From the IMG/VR virus record IMGVR_UViG_3300028548_005693, positions 1-24,797 of that record: a DNA stretch of 24,797 nucleotides; one strand, 5' to 3'. The notes under the pieces are model-generated. The model was not told the DNA's origin, ran no database searches, and worked only from the letters and a program-made list of their open reading frames with translations. How positions within the stretch are numbered: the first letter of the stretch is position 1; every line of letters starts with the position of its first letter. Made by a program: the position numbers and the translations under genes. Of this stretch, positions 1 to 6,684 are shown piece by piece. Source of the stretch: a virus.

Positions 1-119
1 AACCCAAGCTTAGAGGCTGCTTTTGTTAGAGTAGTAGACGCACTGATATTAGTAGGGCTACTGGTTAGGTTTGCACTAGATAAAGAAAAGCTTGCCGTTG
101 TCGTTGCTGTTCTTGCCAT
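1..119 (-). CDS. Tandem beta-rich virion-type protein, third copy (partial)
   Basis: Open reading frame cut by the window edge, with 39 residues visible from the ATG at 119. It begins MARTATTTASFSLSSANLTS and continues to TTLTKAASKLG, which aligns with the N-termini of the two genes immediately upstream (MATTTATLILSSADVTG... TLTKAASSTG). It is therefore a third tandem paralogue of the family. Its ATG shares one base with the TAA stop of the upstream copy (TAATG), so translation is probably coupled. The Ser/Thr-rich beta-strand composition fits a decoration, fibre or tail protein. The specific role is inferred. Confidence 0.75.
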   Translation of the reverse strand, partial: MARTATTTASFSLSSANLTSSPTNISASTTLTKAASKLG

Positions 120-529
120 TATGATACAGTTGATTGAGAGAATACCCCGTACTCAATGCTTACGTTTGTAGCTATAGTAGTTACTTGAATATCTAACGTT
201 CCTGCATAAGGAATAAACATCCAATCTCCTGGATAAAGTCTTCCAATAATGACATTACCTTCAAGCTCCACTAAGATATAATCGCTATTACCAGTACTTG
301 TATTTCTAATATAAACCTTGTGGGCTACGGTAGTATCTACATATATGCTATCCGCCACAACAACCGTATCGGTTTGCGCTGATGGATACTTTCTGCTAGT
401 AATACCTGTAAACTCGTCTAGCCCTGTTGAAGAAGCCGCCTTAGTTAAGGTAGCTGTCTGCGTCATATTAAAGCTATGTCCTGTAACGTCTGCGCTACTA
501 AGGATTAATGTTGCTGTTGTAGTTGCCAT
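119..529 (-). CDS. Tandem beta-rich virion-type protein, second copy (136 aa)
   Basis: This 136-residue Ser/Thr/Val-rich protein has no signal peptide or membrane segment. Roughly half its residues match the neighbouring 137-residue product. The most conserved block is residues 68-110 (AHKVYIRNTSTGNSDYILVEL followed by IGRLYPGDWMFIPYAGTLDI), and both proteins end in VFSQST. From memory, similar 'KVYIKN...GRLYPGDW' proteins occur in uncultured marine phages beside structural genes, which suggests a beta-sandwich virion surface protein. Head decoration, fibre or tail remain open. It lies 11 bases after the upstream copy and overlaps the start of the next copy by one base. Confidence 0.8.
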   Translation of the reverse strand: MATTTATLILSSADVTGHSFNMTQTATLTKAASSTGLDEFTGITSRKYPSAQTDTVVVADSIYVDTTVAHKVYIRNTSTGNSDYILVELEGNVIIGRLYPGDWMFIPYAGTLDIQVTTIATNVSIEYGVFSQSTVS

Positions 530-540
530 AGTCTATATTA

Positions 541-954
541 TTATGATGCGGTTGATTGAGAGAAAACAGCATATTCAACCTTCATATTAGCTGCACTAGT
601 ATCTATGTCTACGTCTAAAGTTCCGTCGTAAGGGAAGAAACACCAATCTCCTGGGTAAAGTCTACCCATTAAAACATTACTACCCCCTAGCTCAACAGTA
701 ATAAAATCGCTAGACCCAGTAGCTGAATTTTTAATGTAAACTTTATGAGAAGCGGATGTGTCAACGTAATCTGCAGCATCTACAATTTTCTCTGCTGTCT
801 TAGCAGTTGCATATACTACGGTAGTAACGCCTGTAAACTGGTCCAAACCAGTAGCAGTACCCGCTTTATTTAAGTTAGTTGTCTTACTTAAATTTAAAGG
901 GTCACCAGTAATGTCTGGACTAGTAAGATTTATTGTTGCTGAGATCGTAGCCAT
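541..954 (-). CDS. Tandem beta-rich virion-type protein, first copy (137 aa)
   Basis: This is the first of at least three tandem paralogues and the best preserved reference copy. It begins MATISATINLTSPDITGDPL and has the family core SHKVYIKNSATGSSDFITVE with MGRLYPGDWCFFPYDGTLDV, ending VFSQSTAS. Overall composition (Thr, Ser, Ala, Val, almost no Lys/Arg clusters) predicts an all-beta protein. The 158-residue product at 17539-18015 follows a similar plan (MATLNVTISEELTL start, a 'VKYVRLTNLGTQPVNLSL' middle, acidic beta-rich tail) and may be a distant relative. A 44-base non-coding gap with a TATATTTG box precedes it, so it may head its own transcript. Function as a virion surface protein is inferred. 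Confidence 0.8.
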   Translation of the reverse strand: MATISATINLTSPDITGDPLNLSKTTNLNKAGTATGLDQFTGVTTVVYATAKTAEKIVDAADYVDTSASHKVYIKNSATGSSDFITVELGGSNVLMGRLYPGDWCFFPYDGTLDVDIDTSAANMKVEYAVFSQSTAS

Positions 955-973
955 TTTAAGAATTATTTATATG

Positions 974-981
974 CAAATATA
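974..981 (-). promoter_or_regulatory. Candidate flavobacterial -7 box (TATATTTG)
   Basis: TATATTTG on the minus strand matches the TAnnTTTG -7 element described for Bacteroidetes primary sigma factors. It ends 20 bases before the ATG at 954, in one of the few non-coding gaps of the late region. I do not see a convincing -33 TTG/TTTG at the usual distance, so this is suggestive only. The same octamer occurs upstream of two other genes in this window. Confidence 0.4.
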
Positions 982-998
982 AGTATTATTACGTTGTC

Positions 999-1190
999 TT
1001 ATTTTCCACCCTTGCTATGGTTAGAAAGTTTGAACATTGCTTTTTCTACAGACTTAGGATGAGGAGCATAAGAGCCTTCCATTAAAAAATATCTACCGCC
1101 TTCTTCCATCCAGTGGTAGCCCTTGGGAGGGGCTACTTCTATCTTCTTGCTAGATACCTTTAGCTTAGTATTTTTTTTAACAGGTTTCAT
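999..1190 (-). CDS. Small basic protein ending in SKGGK (63 aa)
   Basis: Hypothetical 63-residue, strongly basic protein that I do not recognise. It begins MKPVKKNTKLKVSSKKIE, has a central aromatic/glycine stretch (PPKGYHWMEEGGRYFLMEGS) and ends NHSKGGK. It has no signal peptide or membrane span. The start is supported by an ATGA overlap with the stop of the upstream gene. The C-terminal SKGGK is one instance of the Gly-Gly-Lys motif that recurs in many proteins of this window. It sits at the end of a run of small Lys-rich genes, so a nucleic-acid-contacting or internal virion protein is possible but unproven. Confidence 0.7.
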   Translation of the reverse strand: MKPVKKNTKLKVSSKKIEVAPPKGYHWMEEGGRYFLMEGSYAPHPKSVEKAMFKLSNHSKGGK

Positions 1191-1558
1191 TTTTTAGGTT
1201 TTTTTACTTTTTTCTTGCTGTAAGTATAGCTTTTTCGAGTTCCGTCAGCGTTAAGAACTTCAGTGCTAGTAGTGCTTGTGCCTCTTCTTCTCGTTCCTGA
1301 TCCAAAAATCTTTGGCTTAAAGACCACTGTATTTACAGATGTAGTGGTGGTATTTGGTTTCTCTCCATCAGGGTGTTTATGAGTGCTAACTCTAGTGTTA
1401 CTGGAAGATGTAGTTGTCTTGTCTTTGCCTCTCTTATTTTTTTTTGTAGTGGTCTCCGAAGTGGTCAAATTGTTCAAGGATACGTTAACCCTAGGTTCTT
1501 TTTTGATAGACTTACCTCCGTTATTATACTTCTTAATTACCTTTTTAATTGCTTTCAT
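1187..1558 (-). CDS. Lys/Thr-rich basic protein with N-terminal KKYNNGGK motif (123 aa)
   Basis: Hypothetical 123-residue low-complexity protein. The first 18 residues, MKAIKKVIKKYNNGGKSI, carry the recurrent [KR]-K-x-[YF]-x-x-G-G-K motif of this genome. The rest is dominated by Lys, Thr and Ser (TTSETTTKKNKRGKDKTTTS and SGTRRRGTSTTSTEV), ending in a Lys cluster. It is probably largely disordered and able to bind nucleic acid. The start ATG at 1558 shares one base with the upstream TAA, and the stop overlaps the next gene as ATGA, so it sits firmly inside the operon. The plus-strand readings through the same bases are hydrophobic shadows of the Lys/Thr codons. Confidence 0.7.
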   Translation of the reverse strand: MKAIKKVIKKYNNGGKSIKKEPRVNVSLNNLTTSETTTKKNKRGKDKTTTSSSNTRVSTHKHPDGEKPNTTTTSVNTVVFKPKIFGSGTRRRGTSTTSTEVLNADGTRKSYTYSKKKVKKPKK

Positions 1559-1878
1559 TATTTCTTTTTTCTACAACGCCATTTACGTAAAGCTAAAGCC
1601 TTTCTTGTAGGTTTACCATTTGGCTTTTTCATAGGTCCTTTCATCCCACTCATTCTAGCGCAAAAAGATTTGCGTCTCTTTGCAGCCTTAGACCCCGCTT
1701 TAACTTTCCCTGTTACAGCCATCTTAAGCTTGCTGCCTGGATTTGCCTTTCTGTAAGAAGCTACACCTTTTGCGTTTAATCCGCCTTTTGGATTCTTCCC
1801 TGCTTTACGTGTCCAAGCAGGAGTCTTACCTCCTTTCTTATATTCCTTTTCTTTATGTTCGCATTTACAAGCTTTCAT
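1558..1878 (-). CDS. DUF6321-like highly basic phage protein (106 aa)
   Basis: This 106-residue, very basic protein carries the pattern I associate with DUF6321 proteins of marine phages: TPAWTRKAGKNPKGGLNAKG near residues 19-38, then a YRKANPGSKLK segment, then KRRKSFCARMSGMKGPMKKP and GKPTRKALALRKW near the C-terminus. The family has no known biochemical function. The charge and the conserved SF-x-ARM-x-GM-x-GPM block suggest a nucleic-acid-binding or internal virion protein. The N-terminus adds CKCEH, a possible metal ligand group, and EYKKGGK, another copy of the genome-wide GG motif. TAATG overlaps link it to both neighbours. The family name is from memory of the motif and was not searched. 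Confidence 0.8.
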   Translation of the reverse strand: MKACKCEHKEKEYKKGGKTPAWTRKAGKNPKGGLNAKGVASYRKANPGSKLKMAVTGKVKAGSKAAKRRKSFCARMSGMKGPMKKPNGKPTRKALALRKWRCRKKK

Positions 1879-2240
1879 TAGAATGCACTCATTATAACTT
1901 CGTCAACCGCATCTTGCACTTCTGATTGTGTAGCCTCAAGCTGCATCATAATGTTAGCTTGAAACCTTTCTACTTCTTCGCCTTCACTAAAAATAACAAG
2001 AGTAGGGACCACAACGATCTTATGTTCTTTTTGCATGTCAGGGTTTGACGCTATATCTATACGTCTGCCCTTACAGTCACTTAGGTTATCTAACCAGCTT
2101 ACACTATTGCTAGCATTAAAACTAGCGTTAAATTCTACAACACATACACCTGAATCTGGGATATTGATCTCTTCAGGTATAGAAACATATACTGCTGTAG
2201 TGAACAAAAGAAAAGAAAGAGTGATGAGTAAAGTTTTCAT
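1878..2240 (-). CDS. Secreted thioredoxin-fold protein lacking CXXC (120 aa)
   Basis: Residues 1-18 (MKTLLITLSFLLFTTAVY) form a signal peptide or membrane anchor. The rest follows a thioredoxin fold: a beta strand GVCVVEFNASFNASNSV, where the active-site loop would be, then CKGRRIDIASNPDMQKEHKI, then the cis-Pro strand VVVPTLVIFSEGEEVERFQA and a C-terminal amphipathic helix. The usual WCxxC is replaced by NASFNAS, so classical disulfide exchange is unlikely. Only Cys33 and Cys56 are seen, and they might form a structural disulfide. A redox-inactive periplasmic adaptor or chaperone is a reasonable inference. From memory, similar proteins occur in marine Bacteroidetes phages beside the beta-barrel and coiled-coil genes seen here. 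Confidence 0.75.
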   Translation of the reverse strand: MKTLLITLSFLLFTTAVYVSIPEEINIPDSGVCVVEFNASFNASNSVSWLDNLSDCKGRRIDIASNPDMQKEHKIVVVPTLVIFSEGEEVERFQANIMMQLEATQSEVQDAVDEVIMSAF

Positions 2241-2246
2241 GGATTA

Positions 2247-2531
2247 TTATTTTAAAGCATCTATTTTGTCCTCAATATTTTTAAGGTCGGCTTTCATCTC
2301 CTTAACATCGTCCTGAGTAGTCATAATTGTTTGACGAACCAATTGATCTTTCATGTCAAACTCCATACGTGTAATCTCTGGATCTGGTGGCACAGGCAAT
2401 TCTTTTGCTAAAGTTATGTCTGCTTGAAGAGCAAACCACATAGCAATTAATGATCCTATACCAGCAACTCCCATACCTATTGTCTTTAAGTCTAAAGTTA
2501 CTTCTGTTTTCTCCCCAATCTGTTGCGCCAT
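2247..2531 (-). CDS. Single-span membrane protein with C-terminal coiled coil, holin/spanin-like candidate (94 aa)
   Basis: 94 residues. A hydrophobic helix at about 18-37 (IGMGVAGIGSLIAMWFALQA) is followed by a Pro-rich linker (ELPVPPDPEIT) and a charged helical region, 52-94, with heptad-like spacing (MKADLKNIEDKIDALK). The short N-terminal tail lacks a signal peptide, so the protein is probably anchored with the coiled coil on one side of the inner membrane. Size and topology fit a holin, spanin component or other membrane-anchored phage factor, and the sequence alone does not decide. It precedes the thioredoxin-like gene with a 6-base gap. No endolysin lies next to it; muralytic candidates are at 16670-17185 and 18433-19059. 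Confidence 0.7.
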   Translation of the reverse strand: MAQQIGEKTEVTLDLKTIGMGVAGIGSLIAMWFALQADITLAKELPVPPDPEITRMEFDMKDQLVRQTIMTTQDDVKEMKADLKNIEDKIDALK

Positions 2532-2534
2532 ATC

Positions 2535-2750
2535 TTATGCTTTTGATTCTAATTTAGTTCTTGCTATATACTTTCCGTCGGCATCTCTAGTTAAAATATA
2601 TCCTAATTTTTGTTCGTTTGCGTCTGCCGAACTACTCCATATTTTTTTTGCTATCTCCCTATTAACGGACATCCCTATAGACCCCTCATAGGGCATACTG
2701 TAATTTACAGTATTTTTCTTTTTCTTTTTCTTTTTAATAATATTTGGCAT
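2535..2750 (-). CDS. Hypothetical basic protein with seven-lysine run (71 aa)
   Basis: I do not recognise this 71-residue protein. It starts MPNIIKKKKKKKNTVNYSMP and continues with a mixed segment (IGMSVNREIAKKIWSSSADA) and GYILTRDADGKYIARTKLE, which could form a small alpha/beta fold. The lysines are encoded by alternating AAA/AAG codons, so the tract is unlikely to be a simple homopolymer slippage artefact. It is packed between the beta-barrel gene (2-base gap) and the coiled-coil gene (3-base gap), which supports it as a real gene. Confidence 0.65.
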   Translation of the reverse strand: MPNIIKKKKKKKNTVNYSMPYEGSIGMSVNREIAKKIWSSSADANEQKLGYILTRDADGKYIARTKLESKA

Positions 2751-2752
2751 AT

Positions 2753-3790
2753 TTATAATATTACATAGTTAAGTCCCACTGAGAAATCGTGCCACTCTCT
2801 GTTCCAATACTTATTGTATTTTCCCTCTAAGAACACACCAAGACTCTTATTTAATCTCCAACCAAAGATAAGGCCTCCAGAGTAATCTATCCACTGGTCC
2901 CCGCTTGTTGCTTCAAAGTAAGAGTACTCGCTGTCAACCCTTAGGTGATAAGGCATTACACTCGCCCAGCTGTGCATCCAAAAGTTTTTAGAAAATTTAT
3001 AATAGTCAAATCCTACTACTATTGAGTGGTTCCATTGGCTAGGAAGCTCGCTTCTTTTACGAAACACATAATCATCTATAACCTCAGGAACAACCACCTG
3101 CTCCCAAACATCTGCACTTGTAGCAACAAGAAATCCTTCTGAATTGTAATATTCGTTAGCAGATACATCTACAGTGTATCCCTCTTGAATAGCAAGAGTG
3201 GTATAATGTAAATTCCCATTAGATAACATCCACTCTTCTAAGGCGTCATAGCCATAAGGCTCGGATATTCGTTGTGCAATGCCAAGATTAAAACTAAGCC
3301 TATCATTTACACTTAATCGTAATCTTTGTGATCCTTCAAAATACTCTACGTCCGCAAAACCATCCTGTACATATTCCACTTTAGTTACCCAGTCCTTAGC
3401 AACGTATCTAACAAAATGATTTTGATCTAAAAAGTTTACTCCTTGTTGTCGTCTCCAATCAGCTTCAAATAAAAACTCAAAGCCTTTTACTTTACCTACT
3501 GTAGCTGCGTCACTATATGATTTTTCTGTTCCGTTATAAAAAGCATTAGCTCGGTTCTCATATCCAAACCTAGCTATTTTACGAACTCCAGCAGTAAAAG
3601 AATAATCAAAAGGAGTCTCTATAATGTCCGTTTGTAAAGAGTTAGTTACAGAATATACGCTATTATCAGAAATAGAATTCCCTCCGCTGAATGCAGTATA
3701 AAAAGTTGCAAACTTAAAAGTCTTTTTTAAGGTTTGGCTACTAACACTAAATGAAAGTAACGAGAATAATATAACTAATAAATACCTCAT
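2753..3790 (-). CDS. Phage-encoded outer-membrane beta-barrel protein (345 aa)
   Basis: 345 residues with a signal peptide (MRYLLVILFSLLSFSVSSQ, cleavage near residue 19) and then alternating hydrophobic/polar strands with aromatic girdles. Examples are FEFLFEADWRRQQGVNFLDQ, NHSIVVGFDYYKFSKNFWMH, GGLIFGWRLNKSLGVFLEGK and the C-terminal strand WHDFSVGLNYVIL. A terminal strand closing on a hydrophobic residue is typical of outer-membrane barrels recognised by the BAM complex. The protein should therefore sit in the host outer membrane. From memory, closely similar proteins are common in marine Bacteroidetes phage contigs, with no assigned function. Receptor masking, superinfection exclusion or permeability change are candidates. 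It lies in the operon between two tiny genes, with 2-base gaps. Confidence 0.8.
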   Translation of the reverse strand: MRYLLVILFSLLSFSVSSQTLKKTFKFATFYTAFSGGNSISDNSVYSVTNSLQTDIIETPFDYSFTAGVRKIARFGYENRANAFYNGTEKSYSDAATVGKVKGFEFLFEADWRRQQGVNFLDQNHFVRYVAKDWVTKVEYVQDGFADVEYFEGSQRLRLSVNDRLSFNLGIAQRISEPYGYDALEEWMLSNGNLHYTTLAIQEGYTVDVSANEYYNSEGFLVATSADVWEQVVVPEVIDDYVFRKRSELPSQWNHSIVVGFDYYKFSKNFWMHSWASVMPYHLRVDSEYSYFEATSGDQWIDYSGGLIFGWRLNKSLGVFLEGKYNKYWNREWHDFSVGLNYVIL

Positions 3791-3792
3791 GG

Positions 3793-3993
3793 TTATTGTA
3801 AAATTATTTGATTGTAAAAATTTTTATCTATATCCTTAATAGGGTTTACAAAATTAACTTTGCAGTGCCTATTTATTTCTTGTCTCTTAGTTTTGCTATT
3901 AGTAACACAAACGTTAGCCGCTTGGTAAGAAGCGTTCTTACCTAAAAGACTATCAATACGTTTCTTAATCTTTTTATTCGTTAAATAACTCAT
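3793..3993 (-). CDS. Hypothetical small basic protein (66 aa)
   Basis: 66 residues, basic and soluble, with no recognised domain. It begins MSYLTNKKIKKRIDSLLGKN and has two cysteines (VCVTNSKTKRQEINRHCKVN) that could bind metal but do not make a classical zinc motif. The ATG overlaps the TGA of the upstream 667-residue gene as ATGA, which strongly supports the start and suggests translational coupling. Function is unknown. Confidence 0.65.
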   Translation of the reverse strand: MSYLTNKKIKKRIDSLLGKNASYQAANVCVTNSKTKRQEINRHCKVNFVNPIKDIDKNFYNQIILQ

Positions 3994-5993
3994 GACTTTA
4001 TTATTTTTTTAATTAAAATTCTTCCGTTATAATTTACAACAACCTCATAGAGGCCTTTAGGTAGATGCGTAAGGTTGATTCTTTTATCTCTAGTGCTTGG
4101 TATTACAATTTGACCAAAAGCATTGTACACCTCTGTAAGGACGTTCTGAGAGGTCTGTATGTTTAATACGTCGCTTACTGGGTTAGGGTACACATCAAAC
4201 CCATTGTTAGCTTCTGGAACTCCTGTTGGCCATCCCTGCTCACAATAGCTGTATAAATCAATACAAGCGTTGTCCCATTCTACTTCGCAACAGTATGGAT
4301 CTATTGTTATTATCCACGCATAGCATGAGTCGTTTAAGTAATAAGGGGTACCTGGTTCACCTATACATCCCGCATCGTATAAACATAATTCATTACTAGG
4401 GGAGTTGGCTAACTCATTGTAATTCACTGCGTTAGGGTCCGTGCAGTCAACAACTACTTCAATGCAGTCTCCTGTATCTACGTTAGCTTCACTATCATAA
4501 TTTAAGGCTAGCTCATCCATACATCCAAATAAAGCTAATTCATTACAACTCCCATTGTCGTAGTCCGCTACATAACCCTGATTGTAGTATTCTACATATC
4601 CCGCTTGAGTGCAACCCGCAAAAAAATAACAAGTATTATCTTCGGCGTTAGCATCTACATCGTAGTTCTGAGCTTCTATATCCATGCACCCGTATACAAA
4701 TACCTCACAGTAATTAGAACACGTTGGTGTTTCAGTGTATTTATATGGAAATTTTTTAAGAGGATCTGTCCAGGGGTTTGTTCCACTCTGTAGCACCGTT
4801 CCGTTCGGGCCTTCAATTCTAAAGCCACATTGTGAAGCTGTTGTTTCTGCATTACCCTCCGTGAAAAAATAAACACTTATCTCTTCGTTTGAGTTTAGAG
4901 TTAGATTAAAATCCTCTTCATACCCATCATTTACTCCCATTGAGTAAGGACCGTAGACACTGTCTCCTTGAGTCATTCCTAACCAACTACCAAACCATCC
5001 GTCTGCTCCACCGTCTGTAATAGTAAGGGTGTAATCACATGAAGGGTGAACATCCATAGTGTTTGCCAAGACATCGTAATTAAACATTGTAATGTCTGTA
5101 CAACCTAACGTTACAAGTGTATTACAACTTCCATCATCTGTAACTGCTAAAGGATTGTATTCTACATATCCTGGCGTAGTGCATCCTTGAAAAGATACAG
5201 GTGCACATACAGGTACTATGTAGGGATTAGAAGAAATTGTGTCAAACTGAGTTTCTCCGCCCACTGTAAAAATACTATCTCCACACAATGTTAGCACATT
5301 GAAATATCCATCTACTCCTCCCCAACAAGTACCGCACATTCCGTCTCCGTAAGTATCATAAATAGTAGCTACAAGAGTATCTCCTTCGTTAACACATGTG
5401 TAAGTTGGTATTGTTACTCCTGTAGTTCCTTCGTACCCTCCAGATATAAGAGTGTCTCCGTTAACTGTTATCTGCCAGCTCGTTTCATTAGGATAGCTAT
5501 CAGGAGTAATAAGAGAAATAATGTTAGTTTGGCCGCTAGCACAAGCGGCTGGGGGAAAGGTACAAGGAGCAGGAGAATTAGCCCAAGGATTAAAGTTTAA
5601 AGCTTCTGCTTCCATACATCCTATTACGGGTGGTGGGCAAGCTAGCAAGTCAAAGTATACAGTTGCTGTAGGACTGTTAAAATCATATACAAATGTATTT
5701 AAACCACAGTTGTTAACTAGACCAAAATACCCTTCTCCCCAATCACAACATATACCATCACCAAATTGATCATATATAACAAAGTTATATCCTCCTGGGG
5801 GAAGAGTAACAAATATTTCATTATACGAGTTGTTTGCGTATGCCCCAGATATAGCTACAATAGTACTGTCTTCGTAAATTTCCCAGCTAGTTTCTCCTCC
5901 GTAGTTATCGGCCTGTACTATTACATTAACCCAACTGCTTTGAGATAAAATTGTTACAGGTAAAAAAAATAAAAAGAAGATTAATTTTTTCAT
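3990..5993 (-). CDS. Secreted Cys-rich repeat protein with type A T9SS C-terminal domain (667 aa)
   Basis: I place the start at the ATG at 5993. It gives a clean signal peptide (MKKLIFFLFFLPVTILSQ) and lies 13 bases after the previous stop; a longer reading would need a TTG codon inside the upstream gene. Three beta-sandwich-like segments follow, two sharing an ETSW start and a YGDG/FGDG-CC pattern (about 20-115 and 156-250) and one with DGGADGWFGSW (about 319-405). Seven Cys-bounded repeats of the 'GC-(T/M)-D-x2-A-x-NY-(D/N)-x2-AN' type lie at about 125, 270, 297, 435, 460, 490 and 517. A DPYCCEVEWDNAC segment follows. The end (600-667) is a type A T9SS sorting domain: VYPNPVSDVLNIQ near its start, a GLYEVVVNYNGR strand and a basic tail. 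T9SS cargo of this kind is exported across the outer membrane and anchored at the Bacteroidetes cell surface. Finding it inside a phage structural operon is unusual, and acquisition from a host is inferred. Confidence 0.85.
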   Translation of the reverse strand: MKKLIFFLFFLPVTILSQSSWVNVIVQADNYGGETSWEIYEDSTIVAISGAYANNSYNEIFVTLPPGGYNFVIYDQFGDGICCDWGEGYFGLVNNCGLNTFVYDFNSPTATVYFDLLACPPPVIGCMEAEALNFNPWANSPAPCTFPPAACASGQTNIISLITPDSYPNETSWQITVNGDTLISGGYEGTTGVTIPTYTCVNEGDTLVATIYDTYGDGMCGTCWGGVDGYFNVLTLCGDSIFTVGGETQFDTISSNPYIVPVCAPVSFQGCTTPGYVEYNPLAVTDDGSCNTLVTLGCTDITMFNYDVLANTMDVHPSCDYTLTITDGGADGWFGSWLGMTQGDSVYGPYSMGVNDGYEEDFNLTLNSNEEISVYFFTEGNAETTASQCGFRIEGPNGTVLQSGTNPWTDPLKKFPYKYTETPTCSNYCEVFVYGCMDIEAQNYDVDANAEDNTCYFFAGCTQAGYVEYYNQGYVADYDNGSCNELALFGCMDELALNYDSEANVDTGDCIEVVVDCTDPNAVNYNELANSPSNELCLYDAGCIGEPGTPYYLNDSCYAWIITIDPYCCEVEWDNACIDLYSYCEQGWPTGVPEANNGFDVYPNPVSDVLNIQTSQNVLTEVYNAFGQIVIPSTRDKRINLTHLPKGLYEVVVNYNGRILIKKIIKS

Positions 5994-6006
5994 GTTTCCT
6001 ATGTTG

Positions 6007-6177
6007 TTAAACAACCACTTGTATTGATCCAATGGATTTTTCGGTTAATATTGTTGAAGACGCAGCAGATAAACTTGCAGAAACGGAAAAGTTTTTTTTT
6101 GTAAAGCTAACAGAAGTACTGCCGCCAACAGAAACGCTAACTGTATTGTCAGATGTTGTGCTTACAGATACACTCAT
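6007..6177 (-). CDS. Ser/Val-rich small protein (56 aa)
   Basis: A small gene filling the gap between the beta-rich protein and the T9SS protein. The ATG at 6177 opens a 56-codon frame ending in TAA at 6007. The product starts MSVSVSTTSDNTVSVSVGGS and ends GSIQVVV. It is almost entirely Ser, Val, Thr, Ala and Lys, predicting beta structure without a signal or membrane span. The start lies 2 bases after the upstream stop, and the stop lies 13 bases before the next ATG, which fits the packing of the operon. It resembles a short virion-type protein, but the function is unknown. Confidence 0.6.
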   Translation of the reverse strand: MSVSVSTTSDNTVSVSVGGSTSVSFTKKNFSVSASLSAASSTILTEKSIGSIQVVV

Positions 6178-6179
6178 TA

Positions 6180-6683
6180 TTATTCAAATGCTTCGGTTAC
6201 ATCTGCGTTAACAGAAAACTTTCCTCTTAAAACAGTCCTGTGAGTATCTAAGCCAGAAGCGTTAGGAAGAATATACTGAAGGTCATAAGAGTAACTCCCA
6301 GAAGGAACTTTACTCATAGTTTCAGCGGAAGCTTCAATAGTTACGTTTCCACTATCATCAACGGTAGGGGTTTCAAATGTCCTTCCACTAGACGGTACAG
6401 ATACTACAGGAGGCGGGATCCTAGTCTTAGACTTAGACTTAACTCGGACCTGATCCTTTGCTGCGGCATTAGGAGTACCTAAAATTAAAGTTGATCTAAC
6501 GGAACCTCCTCTTCTCGTCACCTCCGTAGATTTTACTTGCATTAAAAAAACGTACCCGCTGGTAGACAAAGTAAGGGCCGTACCCGCAGAATTCTTTAAA
6601 GTAAGCGTAATAGAAAAGGTATCTCCTTTCCTACATGTTATATTTAAGACATCTGATCTATCTAAATTTACTGAACTAGCCAT
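6180..6683 (-). CDS. Beta-rich phage structural protein, baseplate/adhesin-like (167 aa)
   Basis: 167 residues, all-beta in character. It opens MASSVNLDRSDVLNITCRKG and then DTFSITLTLKNSAGTALTLS, the same plan as the N-terminal domains of many small phage tail or baseplate proteins ('rkGDtf-ltltlkd-GtpldLtg-y'). The C-terminal part (SYSYDLQYILPNASGLDTHR, then TVLRGKFSVNADVT) also follows that pattern. It starts one base after the portal stop, so it is a direct downstream neighbour in the late operon. It is a probable virion component of unknown position. Resemblance to BppU-like N-terminal domains is from memory, and I could not check it. Confidence 0.65.
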   Translation of the reverse strand: MASSVNLDRSDVLNITCRKGDTFSITLTLKNSAGTALTLSTSGYVFLMQVKSTEVTRRGGSVRSTLILGTPNAAAKDQVRVKSKSKTRIPPPVVSVPSSGRTFETPTVDDSGNVTIEASAETMSKVPSGSYSYDLQYILPNASGLDTHRTVLRGKFSVNADVTEAFE

Positions 6684-6684
6684 A

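Noticed and set aside
6031-6032. Upstream TTG start for the 667-aa T9SS protein
   Set aside because: It would add 13 residues before a perfect signal peptide and overlap the 56-aa gene. The ATG at 5993 is better.
3990-6032. Chimeric assembly of host DNA inside the phage contig
   Set aside because: The T9SS gene is linked to both neighbours by short gaps and an ATGA overlap on the same strand, and a second T9SS gene is similarly embedded. Misassembly is therefore less likely, though read mapping would be needed to exclude it.
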